From contig JAUVIJ010000001.1 of the NCBI GenBank assembly GCA_030592835.1, positions 1 to 47,341 of the forward strand: DNA of 47,341 nucleotides, in the 5' to 3' direction. A program made the position numbers and the translations under genes. The notes under the pieces were generated by a model. The model was not told where the DNA came from. It saw only the letters and a program-made list of their open reading frames with translations, and did not search any database. How positions within the stretch are numbered: position 1 is the stretch's first letter; each line of letters starts with the position of its first letter. The DNA comes from Candidatus Cloacimonadota bacterium. Its GTDB lineage: Bacteria > Cloacimonadota > Cloacimonadia > Cloacimonadales > TCS61. This document shows, in pieces, positions 24,806-34,353 of this stretch.

Positions 24806-27800
24806 TCAATAAATAATGGCAAATTTACCCTTCCGGTGGTCTTTATTCATTTCCACTACATAAAAATATATCCCCGACGCTACCCGATTTCCAGCGTTAT
24901 TCTTTCCATCCCAACTGTAAAAATTGTTCAATTCAGACTCAGTCAGAGGTCCGAGCCTATCCTTAAATACAAGATCCCCGGGCAAATCATAGATCCGGAT
25001 CGATCCTTCTATGCCCAGAGGAAGATTCACGAATCTAAGTTCTTGATATTCATCGGGATAGAAGGGATTCGGATAAACTTTCATATGCTTTAAATTCGTG
25101 ATATCTGTTAAGTTGAAACGGCTTTTATTCCCATTGTTGGATATTCTGTTTCCATTAAGGTCCTCAACATTCTCTATTTTCAGAAAATACTTTTTGGTAG
25201 AATACTCCAGATTCTTAATTAAGTAAAGGTTAACATAAAAGGAATCCATAACAGAATAATATTGAAGATCGATAATTCCATTGTCGGGATCATTAGAGGG
25301 TGGAATTAAAGTATAATTGGATAAATTCTCTGCCTGAAGTGTTTTAATAGGCTCAGAAAAATATACTTTTACATTTCCGTCATCCTCAACTCTGGAATAC
25401 AGGATCCTGGGAGCATCTACGTCCTCTTTATATAAAAATGGGTAACTCCCATCGGAAAAAGGTACTCCTGTTTTACCCTGAACTCCGGTTATCTGAATAC
25501 TGTATTCTTCTGCTGGAAGTATCCCGTTGTTGAATGTCAGGATAACACCTCTTTTCTCATTGATGAAATTTACCGATGCCGGCAAACCTACGCCATTATT
25601 GATTTCATAGTGCAAATTATTTATTGCACCGTTATTCAAAATCTGATCAAAATTCAATTCCAGAATGTTGGATGAGACCATGTCTATCAGAATAAGCAGC
25701 GGAATATAGCTCGGGATTACCTGCTTCCATAATGTGGGCTTGCTTTCCTGGGGAACAAACTCACCACATACTGCAGAAACCTGATAATAAAGAGTGTCTC
25801 CAGCAGACAGACCTGTTTCGGTAAACTCAAACTCCGTTGTTGTATCCAGAAGAATGATGTTGCTTCCAAACTTACGATAAATATTGAAGTAGTCATAAGG
25901 CAGACCTTCATAGTTCCACTGTAAATGGGATGTCTGTTCATTCAGAGGAGAACACAGGAAATTATAAGGTGTTATCGGACCAGTAAACAATTCTGACTTT
26001 GTTATAAGAATACTTTCCAACTGATCGGTCGTACCAGTATTCACAATGATATATGCTTCATTTTCGGGCGAATAGGAGTGGGCTGTAATGATATTCTGAT
26101 AGGTTTTTGTCGATTCTCCTTTCCACACTGGTATAATTTCTCCTCCCACATCATCGATCACATAAGAATTGGGTGGAAGAGAGAGGAATACTTCTTCATC
26201 TCCATCTCCATCCAGATCAGCGACAGCAATTGAGTTCTTACCCTCGACATGATCGAAGGCTGTATAACCGATCGAACCATATTGATCATCTTCTCCCAAC
26301 CAGGAATAATATTTGAAAAAGGAATAGGATTTGTTGGGATCGGCATAATTTCTCGTAAAACCACCGACACAGAATTCGGAAATCCCGTCACCGTTAAAAT
26401 CTACTAAAGTCGGATAATAGGCATCGGGTACAGGAAGACGATCCTGCCATTTCATTTCATACTCACTATTGATAGAATATAATTCATAGATAATGACATC
26501 TCCATCGGTATCGCTGGTAAGAACATCCATATTGCCATCCTGATCAAAATCAGCTACATGGATTTTGTTCACGAACTCATTTTTCAGATTTGTCTCGGTT
26601 TCATTATAAATCGTATATATTCTATTTATTGTATTACCAAATCTTTTATATATAGCCAGTATTCGTCTGGTGACCATTTCATCTGTTTCATTCTTAATGA
26701 TCGCGATTTCATCGATTCCATCATTATCAATATCGACAAAATTACCGCCATATACGTTGGTTTCCGACCAGAGTAATGTGCTGGGATACATTTCACCCTC
26801 TTCGGAAACATATAGCCTGGCAATATCGGCACTTAATCCCAAAAGGCTGATGTCTTCTTCTGAAGTAAAACCCAGGTCCTGAGGCCAAAGTTCAAAATCA
26901 AAGATATGTTTGGTGATCAAATTCCTGTTACTGACCTCAAATATCTTAAGTATTTTCTCATCTCCGACTATTTCCTGAGCCAGAAATTCCATGATTCCGT
27001 TACCATCGATATCCAAGTGTTTTCTAGTAGCAATGATCTCATTTCCAAGAGTTTGATATTCGAAAGAATTCACATCTAAAGAAATGAATTCATCTGGCAA
27101 GGGAATATTGTTTTCTTCCGGACTGTAAACCACTTCCAACCCACATTGATTTATCGCCCAAAGTTCGATTCCAGTATAATCAACTTCCGGTTCCGGTAAA
27201 TTAAACATCTGGATTTCATCGGTAATATTACTGAAAGCGACCAGATATTTGTTATTATTAATGTCAACATAGGAAGCCGAGAGTTGAACTGGTTCATCAT
27301 AAACCGTTTGCAAAAAATATTTTACATATTCATCATCATATCTCTTCATAATTCCGGTCAAGCTGAAATCCTGAACCGGGGGAGTCTGATCAAGAAATAT
27401 CGTTCGTCTTAATTCATAATGCCCATTCTCACAGGTCATTACCTCTACCCGGAGTTGATATTTATTGAATTCGGATGAAACACCTTCAAGATCAAAATGA
27501 CCCAGGATCCCGTTCTCTACCTGTTCATAATAATAGGTAGGTGTGTTCATATGAGGATAGTTAATGTCTTTCCAATCCCCTGGAAACGGCAGTTCTTCAT
27601 CCGTGTACATAATTGAATACTTGGAAAAATTATCGGCCATGACCGTTCCGATTATATCGAAACTCTGGTTCAATCCCTGAAAATCAGAAGGAAATTCGAT
27701 CAGAAAATCAGGATATTCTTCATTCGTTAAAAAAGCCTCTAGGTCCAGAACTCCATGACCATGTTCAATATCGTAGCCAGAATCTCCAATGTCCCGACAG

Positions 27801-29038
27801 GAACTTGTCAATCGTGTCTTTACCTGTTCAAAATTCAATCCTGGTTCTACCGAAAGAAGTAAACCGATTCCGGCTGAAACGAAGGGAGCGGACATGGAAG
27901 TTCCTGATTGTTCTTTATACAGATTATTTTCGGTAACATCGTACGAACTGATGATCTGAACACCGGGAGCTAACAGATCAAGTTGGGGTCCATAACTGGA
28001 GAAGTTTGCCCTGTTAAAGAAGCGATCTACCGAGCCGACAGCTATTGTAGTGGATAACTGTGCCGGATACATGATCCCGGGACCATAGGTATTGCCTGAA
28101 GACACTACGACGATACTGCCCAATTCGTAAGCATAATGGCAGGCATCGGCTATAATCTGGGAATAGTTTTGATCACCCCAACTGATGTTGATAACATCAG
28201 CTCCCATATCAGCAGCATAAATAATAGATGCAGCTGCATCGTCATCCTGGAGATATCCCAGACCCTCAATAGTTTTGAATCCGGCTCTGATGATCAGGAT
28301 ATCGATATTCCAACAGACACCGCATACACCCAGACCATTATTGGTATCAGCCCCGATTATACCTGCGAGATGGGTTCCATGATTAATATCATCCGTTGGA
28401 TCATTATCCTGTTCAGTGTAATCACCGAGTGCAATATCAGAAAGTTCGGGAGCATCGACGAAATCCCAACCTCTCCAATCATCGACATATCCGTTATTAT
28501 CATTATCAATACCATCATCTGGTATTTCAGCATCATTATAAAAAACATTATTCTGCACATCCGGATGATCGAAATGCAAACCGGAATCCACAAGACCAAT
28601 CAGGATCTGATCACTTCCAATCGTGTAATTCCAAGCCTCGGGTGCATTAGTATCATGATTGTTTTCCTGGTAAAGTCCCCAAAGTTCTCCGGTTACGAAA
28701 TAAGGATCATTTGGTAATTGGAACATCGTATTTATATAGTTAGGTTGAATATATTCTACACCCGCAAACTCAAGAGGTGCTATTTCTTCCCAGGAAATAT
28801 CATTGTTAAAAGTTATTACATAATACTGGTTATCATTTTTTTTTGTGATTGATTTAATACTTTTCAGTCCCTGAGACATCAGGAAACTATCGAAATCCTC
28901 AAGTCCAAAATTGCCCGAATCTACAGATCTGGTAGTGTTTGTCTTGACTATCAATTCCCGGGGGGAATATTCAAGACCATTTAAAAAAGAGATTATAATC
29001 AGCATTAGCAAGATGATAATCAATTTGGTCAATTTCAT
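24806..29038 (-). CDS. Secreted subtilisin-like serine protease with FG-GAP repeats and sorting domain
   Basis: 1410 residues. Signal peptide about 1-22, pro-region to about 110, S8 catalytic domain with Asp 151 (LVDSG), His 220 (HGTH), Asn 315 and Ser 381 (SGTSMSAP). Then a domain to about 650, five FG-GAP/VCBS-like blades with calcium loops (for example DIDNDGIDEIAI, DFDQDGNMDVL, DLDGDGDEEVF), an Fn3-like region (about 1040-1110), two Big-like domains with ILELNFDQ and VKVYFSEPIK, and a C-terminal type IX/FlgD-like sorting domain (VYPNPFYPD to the final FAIIY). It should act outside the cell, degrading proteins. Stands 31 bases after the barrel gene. Confidence 0.9.
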   Translation of the reverse strand: MKLTKLIIILLMLIIISFLNGLEYSPRELIVKTNTTRSVDSGNFGLEDFDSFLMSQGLKSIKSITKKNDNQYYVITFNNDISWEEIAPLEFAGVEYIQPNYINTMFQLPNDPYFVTGELWGLYQENNHDTNAPEAWNYTIGSDQILIGLVDSGLHFDHPDVQNNVFYNDAEIPDDGIDNDNNGYVDDWRGWDFVDAPELSDIALGDYTEQDNDPTDDINHGTHLAGIIGADTNNGLGVCGVCWNIDILIIRAGFKTIEGLGYLQDDDAAASIIYAADMGADVINISWGDQNYSQIIADACHYAYELGSIVVVSSGNTYGPGIMYPAQLSTTIAVGSVDRFFNRANFSSYGPQLDLLAPGVQIISSYDVTENNLYKEQSGTSMSAPFVSAGIGLLLSVEPGLNFEQVKTRLTSSCRDIGDSGYDIEHGHGVLDLEAFLTNEEYPDFLIEFPSDFQGLNQSFDIIGTVMADNFSKYSIMYTDEELPFPGDWKDINYPHMNTPTYYYEQVENGILGHFDLEGVSSEFNKYQLRVEVMTCENGHYELRRTIFLDQTPPVQDFSLTGIMKRYDDEYVKYFLQTVYDEPVQLSASYVDINNNKYLVAFSNITDEIQMFNLPEPEVDYTGIELWAINQCGLEVVYSPEENNIPLPDEFISLDVNSFEYQTLGNEIIATRKHLDIDGNGIMEFLAQEIVGDEKILKIFEVSNRNLITKHIFDFELWPQDLGFTSEEDISLLGLSADIARLYVSEEGEMYPSTLLWSETNVYGGNFVDIDNDGIDEIAIIKNETDEMVTRRILAIYKRFGNTINRIYTIYNETETNLKNEFVNKIHVADFDQDGNMDVLTSDTDGDVIIYELYSINSEYEMKWQDRLPVPDAYYPTLVDFNGDGISEFCVGGFTRNYADPNKSYSFFKYYSWLGEDDQYGSIGYTAFDHVEGKNSIAVADLDGDGDEEVFLSLPPNSYVIDDVGGEIIPVWKGESTKTYQNIITAHSYSPENEAYIIVNTGTTDQLESILITKSELFTGPITPYNFLCSPLNEQTSHLQWNYEGLPYDYFNIYRKFGSNIILLDTTTEFEFTETGLSAGDTLYYQVSAVCGEFVPQESKPTLWKQVIPSYIPLLILIDMVSSNILELNFDQILNNGAINNLHYEINNGVGLPASVNFINEKRGVILTFNNGILPAEEYSIQITGVQGKTGVPFSDGSYPFLYKEDVDAPRILYSRVEDDGNVKVYFSEPIKTLQAENLSNYTLIPPSNDPDNGIIDLQYYSVMDSFYVNLYLIKNLEYSTKKYFLKIENVEDLNGNRISNNGNKSRFNLTDITNLKHMKVYPNPFYPDEYQELRFVNLPLGIEGSIRIYDLPGDLVFKDRLGPLTESELNNFYSWDGKNNAGNRVASGIYFYVVEMNKDHRKGKFAIIY

Positions 29039-29069
29039 AATTTTTCCCCCAGTTAATCTGTCTCAGCTA

Positions 29070-29966
29070 TTAGAATCTGTAACTCAAACCTATCATATGA
29101 ACATCATCTATCTCATAATCAAAAGGAAGATAGGTATAATCGATATAGAATCTCCTGATCTGAAATCCAACACCAACGCTGAAATCCTCGGCATCATAGT
29201 TTATTTTGTAACCAAGGCGCAAGGAAAACCGGTCGTAAAGGATAGCGTTTATTCCTACAGCACCTTTTATATTTTCATCATCTATGTTTTTCAGAGTTTT
29301 CAATTCCGCAAAGATCCGGTATACTTCTGTTTCAAACCCTTTAATCAAAGAAAATTCAAAGGATAGAGGAAGCGGTAATTTTTCTTTATCCATTTTCGTA
29401 GTGAATCCGAGATGTTTTACGGCTGCGGCAACCATTAATTCTTTTATCGGAGTAATGTAAGCATAGCCCAGGTCCAAAGACCCTCCCAAACTGGAGGAGT
29501 CATCGATTTTCTCATAAAGACCACTGATATTGATCGCGGCATAATGATCCGGGTTTATTCTGTATCCCCCGTGCAGGGTAAAAACAAGATCGAGGGGATG
29601 GAACTCACCGATAAGGTCACCGGTATCATCTCTTTCATCGATTTTACCATAATCAAGCTGTCTGAAAGCAACACCAAAGGATCTCTTTCCTGTAGATTTT
29701 ATATAGCCCAGTCCGGTCAGTGAAGTATCGAATATCCAGAATTTATGTGCAACTGAGATCATTTCTCCCCGATTGTACACCCCGGCAGCAGGATTGGCCA
29801 GAAAACTGAAACTGTCATAATTGGAAAAAGATCCTGTTCCTCCCTGAGCGGAAATACTGGTTCCAATATCGATCGTTAACATCTTGAATCCATATTCTCC
29901 ACCGGATTCTGCAAGCAGCAATCCGGCTAATTGTATGATCATGAGTATAATTACGAACTTTTTCAT
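29070..29966 (-). CDS. PorQ/PorV-like outer membrane beta-barrel (type IX system associated)
   Basis: 298 residues. Signal peptide (1-20), then a barrel with the FadL-like start ISAQGGTGSFSNYDSFSFLANPAAG, the stretch found in PorV/PorQ/UPF0164 proteins (ANPA motif), and a terminal strand ending IGLSYRF with aromatic Phe. In type IX systems PorV carries substrates to the sortase PorU, and PorQ works with PorZ. The gene lies between two sorting-domain proteins on the same strand (37 and 31 base gaps), supporting a role in their secretion. Which Por subunit it is cannot be decided without comparison. Confidence 0.7.
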   Translation of the reverse strand: MKKFVIILMIIQLAGLLLAESGGEYGFKMLTIDIGTSISAQGGTGSFSNYDSFSFLANPAAGVYNRGEMISVAHKFWIFDTSLTGLGYIKSTGKRSFGVAFRQLDYGKIDERDDTGDLIGEFHPLDLVFTLHGGYRINPDHYAAINISGLYEKIDDSSSLGGSLDLGYAYITPIKELMVAAAVKHLGFTTKMDKEKLPLPLSFEFSLIKGFETEVYRIFAELKTLKNIDDENIKGAVGINAILYDRFSLRLGYKINYDAEDFSVGVGFQIRRFYIDYTYLPFDYEIDDVHMIGLSYRF

Positions 29967-30002
29967 TTATCCTCCGGAAATATTCTAGTTTAAAATATCT
30001 GC

Positions 30003-33000
30003 CTATTTTTCAATAGCAAATTTTCTTTTCAATACACTCCCTTTTGCTTTAATCATTGCGAAATACATTCCCGAAGCCAGATTTCTGGCATCCAACTGAA
30101 TCCCGTTACGGATATAAGCTTCACAATATGATTTTTTTGTGTAAATAATATTACCAGCAATGTCAAATATTTTTATTTCAACATTTGAATTTACCGACGT
30201 CATTATCCTTATCGTTACTGTCTGAGACCATTCCTGACCATTGTAAATACTACTGTTATATACCGAACTAAGGGGATTGGGATAGATATAAGTTTCTTCC
30301 ACAACAAAGACTCCCTGCTGCAGATAATTATTCTCAGGCAGGTTCCCCAGCCAGGACGCTGTTCGCTGTAAATTTCCATATTCACATGTCCAAGACGTTA
30401 AAGCTGGTGATTGTGTTAATTTTTTTCTGAAAATCGAGCCATTATCACTGGAGATATAAATAGTGCTGTCAGATTCCGATATTACCGGATATTGCCTACT
30501 TATATTGGCATAAGCAAGAGGATAATCTCTTCTAATTTCATAATCATTATTGAGGAGATTGTTCCAGACCGCCAGTCGATTTCTGGACATGTTACCGATA
30601 ATTTCCAGGTTCCCGTCATTCTCCAGATCAATCGCCATGATGCCAGCCGCTTGATAAAGTGAATCAGGGGCTGAAACAGGCTGGCTCGGTTTACTAATAG
30701 AACCGTCTTTATCTATTATAATAAAATCATTTTCTCCGCCAATCAGAATGTCAAGATATCCGTTCCTATCCACATCAGCCAGTGATGGCATGGAAAAGGA
30801 ATCCATTTCCAGTTCAACCGGGAAATTATCCAAAAGATTCAGATTCTGGTCCAGGACATAGACAAGGGTGTCGGGAAAAGATGTCAGAAAGATGATCTCA
30901 TTTTCTTCGTCATTATTAATGTCAGCCAGAAATGTGGAATGGATAATTGTTTCAGGATCCATTACGGAAATGCTTATTACAGTGTATTCACTAGTTTCAA
31001 GATCGGTTTCTATAAGTTTGAAAACCGATTCCGAATCCTGTCCAAAATGATATATAGTTCCATTTTTCAGCATTAAATTTGAAACTATTTTCAAGCCTTG
31101 GAATTCAATTGGCTGGTATAAAATATAATCCTGATCAAAAACCTGGATCCTGCTGGCAAATTGATCTGTTCTATTCAAGGGCAGAAGTAATCTAAAAGTG
31201 CTGTTCTGGTCGGGATTAACAACCGGAGGTCCGGCCCATTCGGTTGCGAAAAAGGGTGGAAAGTACTCATAAGCTTCTTCCCCATTCAGGAAAAACAGAC
31301 CTGCATAGACATTTCCAGGTGCCTTTGTTGGGATAATGAATGTTCCGGTTACTTCATCGAACGCATAAAAATCAGCCAGGGAATCACTGTTTACCGGGTA
31401 ACCTTCTACAAGTTCGAAATTATCCCAGAGATAGAAATTCCCGTCAGGCATCGGGTAGAAAATTTCATTGTCTCCATCCTGATCAAGATCTACTACGGCT
31501 GCTGGATAGGGGTTTTCTCCTTCATAACCGGTGTTTAAGTTCCATTTAAAACGGACGGATATATTCATCAGGGAATCAGAAGCGCTGATATTGTAAATCT
31601 CCAATTGATTCCCACCGTAATAACTGTCGGCTATCGGTAAATGCGGTCCACTTTCACCCTCGGGATACATTTTGCCAAAATAAGTGTTGTTACCTTCTCT
31701 AAAAGCATCGAAAGGTGATCCCAGACTGTAGATATTTGTAGTAAAATCCAGATGCTGGATCCCATCGGCTTCTTCCAGATCGACTCCCTTATGAGAAGCA
31801 TTGCCGTTTACGGAATTGGATTCAAAATCAGGATCAAAATTAGCGTTAATTATATTTTCATCAATATGCCAGATCAAAAGACCGGAACCATCCTCCGGCT
31901 CATTTGGTCCACCCAGACCCGGACAGTAGAAATCCCATTCACATCCTTCGTATGTGTTTTCCATGAAGTTGAATTTGGGTTGTCCCGCATTGGGATGCCC
32001 TGGAGGATAAACATCCTGTTCTCCTGGAGGTAAAAGATGGAAAGTGAATGAAGGTTCACCGTTTGCCATGCTCCCATCCGGATTTTGTTGTCTGTTTTCC
32101 AAAAGAAAGTATTCACTGTCGGATATCTTAACCTGAATGAGTTTCGGAGTTTCGGTATCTTCTGCCAGGGGAAAGACAAGTTGCTGTTCTTCGATATAAT
32201 TGTCGATCTCTACTAAAAAATTTTCTTCCCAACCGAGATAATACCTGGACCAGGCACAAGGCAGGGGCGGCACAAAACCGTTGGCATTCCAGACACCCGT
32301 ACCCATAAGACCAAAATTTCCTATCCCGAAAGAAGCACCGTTGTCAGAATTGTTATCAAAAAGTGTGGGTAGTCCGATGGCATGACCTACCTGATGGCAA
32401 TAAACACCATAGATTCCATATACCGTATCCCCTAAATTGTTGTCGGGCTGCCATTCTGTTTCCGGGCAAATGACAAAATTTGTCAGGATAATTCCATCAT
32501 CTGTCTCTATCCCAATGAATTCTTCATTCTCCGGATCTAATCCTGCATTAAGTGATCTTCTGGTTATGAAAGTACTCCAGAGCTCATCCTCATTATTGCC
32601 AGTGATATCTGCTTCCTGACCTGCTCCCGAGTGGATGATTATAATTTCATCATATTCCGTAAAATCAATAACCGGGTCGGATAACTCAACGACTTCCACC
32701 ACAAATTCTGCTATTCTTTCAGTCCAGTTGTCATCATCCCCATAATAACCCATCTCATTGTCAACAGTGAAAACATCATTCCAGACAGTAAAATCTTCTG
32801 CTGTGATATTGTATACTCCATGTGAGACATCTCTGAAATAACCAGCAACATGAAACATCATTCTTTCAAAGAAGGTTTTATCATGAGCCAAGGAGTCGGG
32901 GTAGTCAGCGATCAGATCAAAGCCGACATCTGGAAAATCTACTCGCAGAACTAAAATATCCTCTGGTAACTCTCTCACTTGGTTTCGGGATAAAGGCATA

Positions 33001-33125
33001 TATTCCCGCGAGATCTGGTGATAATACTGCATTTCAGAAATACTTTTTGCGGGTACAGGTGGAACGGCAAAGATGTTATTTAAGGCTACAAACAGGATCA
33101 GGATCGTGAAAAGAATTCTACCCAT
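30003..33125 (-). CDS. M6-like secreted protein with HQxxH (probably inactive) and sorting domain
   Basis: 1040 residues. Signal peptide about 1-20, immune-inhibitor-A-type M6 domain with VLRVDFPD, HVAGYFRDVSHGVY, EYDEIIIIHSGAGQE and the LENRQQ...FH region. The zinc motif at 244-248 is HQVGH followed by AIGLPTLFD: the catalytic Glu is Gln 245 (codon CAG, 32391-32393, minus strand). The two His ligands are kept. Four FG-GAP-like blades follow (DLDQDGDNEIFY, DVDRNGYLDILIGG), then a C-terminal sorting domain from YIYPNPLSSVYN to FAIEK. With E to Q the enzyme should be dead or very slow. It starts the secretion cluster; good AAAGGAG site. Confidence 0.85.
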   Translation of the reverse strand: MGRILFTILILFVALNNIFAVPPVPAKSISEMQYYHQISREYMPLSRNQVRELPEDILVLRVDFPDVGFDLIADYPDSLAHDKTFFERMMFHVAGYFRDVSHGVYNITAEDFTVWNDVFTVDNEMGYYGDDDNWTERIAEFVVEVVELSDPVIDFTEYDEIIIIHSGAGQEADITGNNEDELWSTFITRRSLNAGLDPENEEFIGIETDDGIILTNFVICPETEWQPDNNLGDTVYGIYGVYCHQVGHAIGLPTLFDNNSDNGASFGIGNFGLMGTGVWNANGFVPPLPCAWSRYYLGWEENFLVEIDNYIEEQQLVFPLAEDTETPKLIQVKISDSEYFLLENRQQNPDGSMANGEPSFTFHLLPPGEQDVYPPGHPNAGQPKFNFMENTYEGCEWDFYCPGLGGPNEPEDGSGLLIWHIDENIINANFDPDFESNSVNGNASHKGVDLEEADGIQHLDFTTNIYSLGSPFDAFREGNNTYFGKMYPEGESGPHLPIADSYYGGNQLEIYNISASDSLMNISVRFKWNLNTGYEGENPYPAAVVDLDQDGDNEIFYPMPDGNFYLWDNFELVEGYPVNSDSLADFYAFDEVTGTFIIPTKAPGNVYAGLFFLNGEEAYEYFPPFFATEWAGPPVVNPDQNSTFRLLLPLNRTDQFASRIQVFDQDYILYQPIEFQGLKIVSNLMLKNGTIYHFGQDSESVFKLIETDLETSEYTVISISVMDPETIIHSTFLADINNDEENEIIFLTSFPDTLVYVLDQNLNLLDNFPVELEMDSFSMPSLADVDRNGYLDILIGGENDFIIIDKDGSISKPSQPVSAPDSLYQAAGIMAIDLENDGNLEIIGNMSRNRLAVWNNLLNNDYEIRRDYPLAYANISRQYPVISESDSTIYISSDNGSIFRKKLTQSPALTSWTCEYGNLQRTASWLGNLPENNYLQQGVFVVEETYIYPNPLSSVYNSSIYNGQEWSQTVTIRIMTSVNSNVEIKIFDIAGNIIYTKKSYCEAYIRNGIQLDARNLASGMYFAMIKAKGSVLKRKFAIEK

Positions 33126-33143
33126 AAATTCTCCTTTTTATAC

Positions 33144-33177
33144 GGAAACACCCTCTTACTATGATAAGAGGGCTTCC
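33144..33177 (-). terminator. Hairpin terminator-like element after the efp-zinc ribbon genes
   Basis: CCCTCTTA (33151-33158), loop CTATGA, TAAGAGGG (33165-33172): a perfect 8-base stem, extended by GGAA/TTCC outside a small bulge. Located between the zinc ribbon stop (33204) and the M6-like start (33125), both minus strand, so it would end the efp transcript. U-run poor. Confidence 0.6.
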
Positions 33178-33203
33178 AGTTCAAGACCAGGTATAGATAA
33201 TTG

Positions 33204-33410
33204 CTATATCTTCCCTGACAATATTTCTTTTTCATTACATTTGCATATACTCACAAAATCATACTTGGGAGACCAACCCCCAGCTTTAGATTTTTTACTA
33301 CGTACAAGTTTGATTTTTTTGATTTCAGAATTACATTTCGGGCAGATAACCTTTCCTTCGTCACTGGTTTCATGAGCTAGTTTGGCTGCGAACGATCTTG
33401 CTTTTGGCAT
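33204..33410 (-). CDS. Small zinc-ribbon-like protein
   Basis: 68 residues with ICPKCNSEIKKIKLVRS, then later SICKCNEKE: two Cys pairs (CxxC and CxC) spaced by about 30 residues, a possible zinc ribbon. Basic, no signal peptide. AAAGGAGAAGAA precedes the ATG, so it is likely translated. It follows efp by 30 bases. Family not recognised; it could bind nucleic acid or ribosomes. Confidence 0.6.
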   Translation of the reverse strand: MPKARSFAAKLAHETSDEGKVICPKCNSEIKKIKLVRSKKSKAGGWSPKYDFVSICKCNEKEILSGKI

Positions 33411-33440
33411 TTCTTCTCCTTTATGGATTCAACTATTATT

Positions 33441-34001
33441 TTACGTTCTTTCTATGTATTCACCGGATCTGGTGTCGATCTTTATTTTATTACCGACCTC
33501 TACAAAAAAAGGAACTGTAATATTCAGTCCTTTATCAGTAACTGCTTTTTTACCGCTTACAGAAGCCGAATTCCCTTTTACATTAGGCTCACATTCAACT
33601 ATTTCCTGAATAACTGTTGTTGGTAACTCTAATTCTACTATCTGACCCTGAGGGTCCATTTTCATGGTGACTTCCATGTTTTCCACCATAAACTTATCTA
33701 AATCTCCCACAACATCACGAGGTACATTGATCTGCTCGTAGTTGTTGCTGTCCATGAAAACATAAAATTCACCGTCGAAATAGAGATATTCCTTTTTATG
33801 TTTTTCGATTCTTATCTCTGTTAAACGTTCACTGGTCCTGAAAGTATTGTCAATGACTTTGCCGGATTTTACATTCTTCAGTTTTGTTCTTATGAAAGCA
33901 GCACCTTTTCCGGGTTTTACATGCTGAAACTCAACAATTTCATAAAGATCATTTTTAAACTCGATGATCATCCCATTCCTGATATCAGATGTCGATGCCA
34001 T
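33441..34001 (-). CDS. efp: Elongation factor P
   Basis: 186 residues, three OB-like domains as usual. Relieves ribosomes stalled on polyproline. The tip loop reads HVKPGKGAAF with Lys 32, the residue that is post-translationally modified in many bacteria (lysylation, hydroxylation, 5-aminopentanol). In proteobacteria the modification requires EpmA and the KamA-like EpmB; a KamA-like gene is present at 19880, but an EpmA is not in the window. AAGGAG lies 5 bases ahead of the ATG. The domain II/III boundary and C-terminal GEYIERT are typical. Confidence 0.95.
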   Translation of the reverse strand: MASTSDIRNGMIIEFKNDLYEIVEFQHVKPGKGAAFIRTKLKNVKSGKVIDNTFRTSERLTEIRIEKHKKEYLYFDGEFYVFMDSNNYEQINVPRDVVGDLDKFMVENMEVTMKMDPQGQIVELELPTTVIQEIVECEPNVKGNSASVSGKKAVTDKGLNITVPFFVEVGNKIKIDTRSGEYIERT

Positions 34002-34353
34002 AATTACTCCTTGTTGCTTAATTCAGCGTGTATACACTAACATAGTAACTCTTACACAAACTATCAAAAATTTGAAGAGTTCATATTCTGGCAAGGAAAA
34101 AATATTTGCGATCATGATAGATCCTGCATCAAGTGCCGTTTCCGGTTTAATAGCCTCTGGTCGCTGATTGAAACTCATTTTCTTCAAAATGCCAATTATT
34201 CAGTGTAATTCTATTTTTTAAGCATCATTTTTCCATAATTAATTGAATTTTTATATTTGACATAATTACTCAAAATAAAGTAGCTTGCCGAAGTATTACT
34301 TATCATATTTTTTAATCTTTTTTTCCATCATAAAACCCGAAAGGAGAGTACAA
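34002..34353. other. Divergent intergenic region efp/creD
   Basis: 352 bases without a gene. It holds the perfect palindrome GTGTATACAC (34028-34037) near the efp start and TTGACA at 34257-34262 with TAGCTT (34281-34286) 18 bases later as a candidate creD promoter. Otherwise nothing recognised. Confidence 0.5.
34257..34286 (+). promoter_or_regulatory. Candidate creD promoter
   Basis: TTGACA at 34257-34262, 18-base spacer, TAGCTT at 34281-34286. The ATG of creD is 68 bases downstream, behind AAAGGAGAG. Weak -10. Confidence 0.4.
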
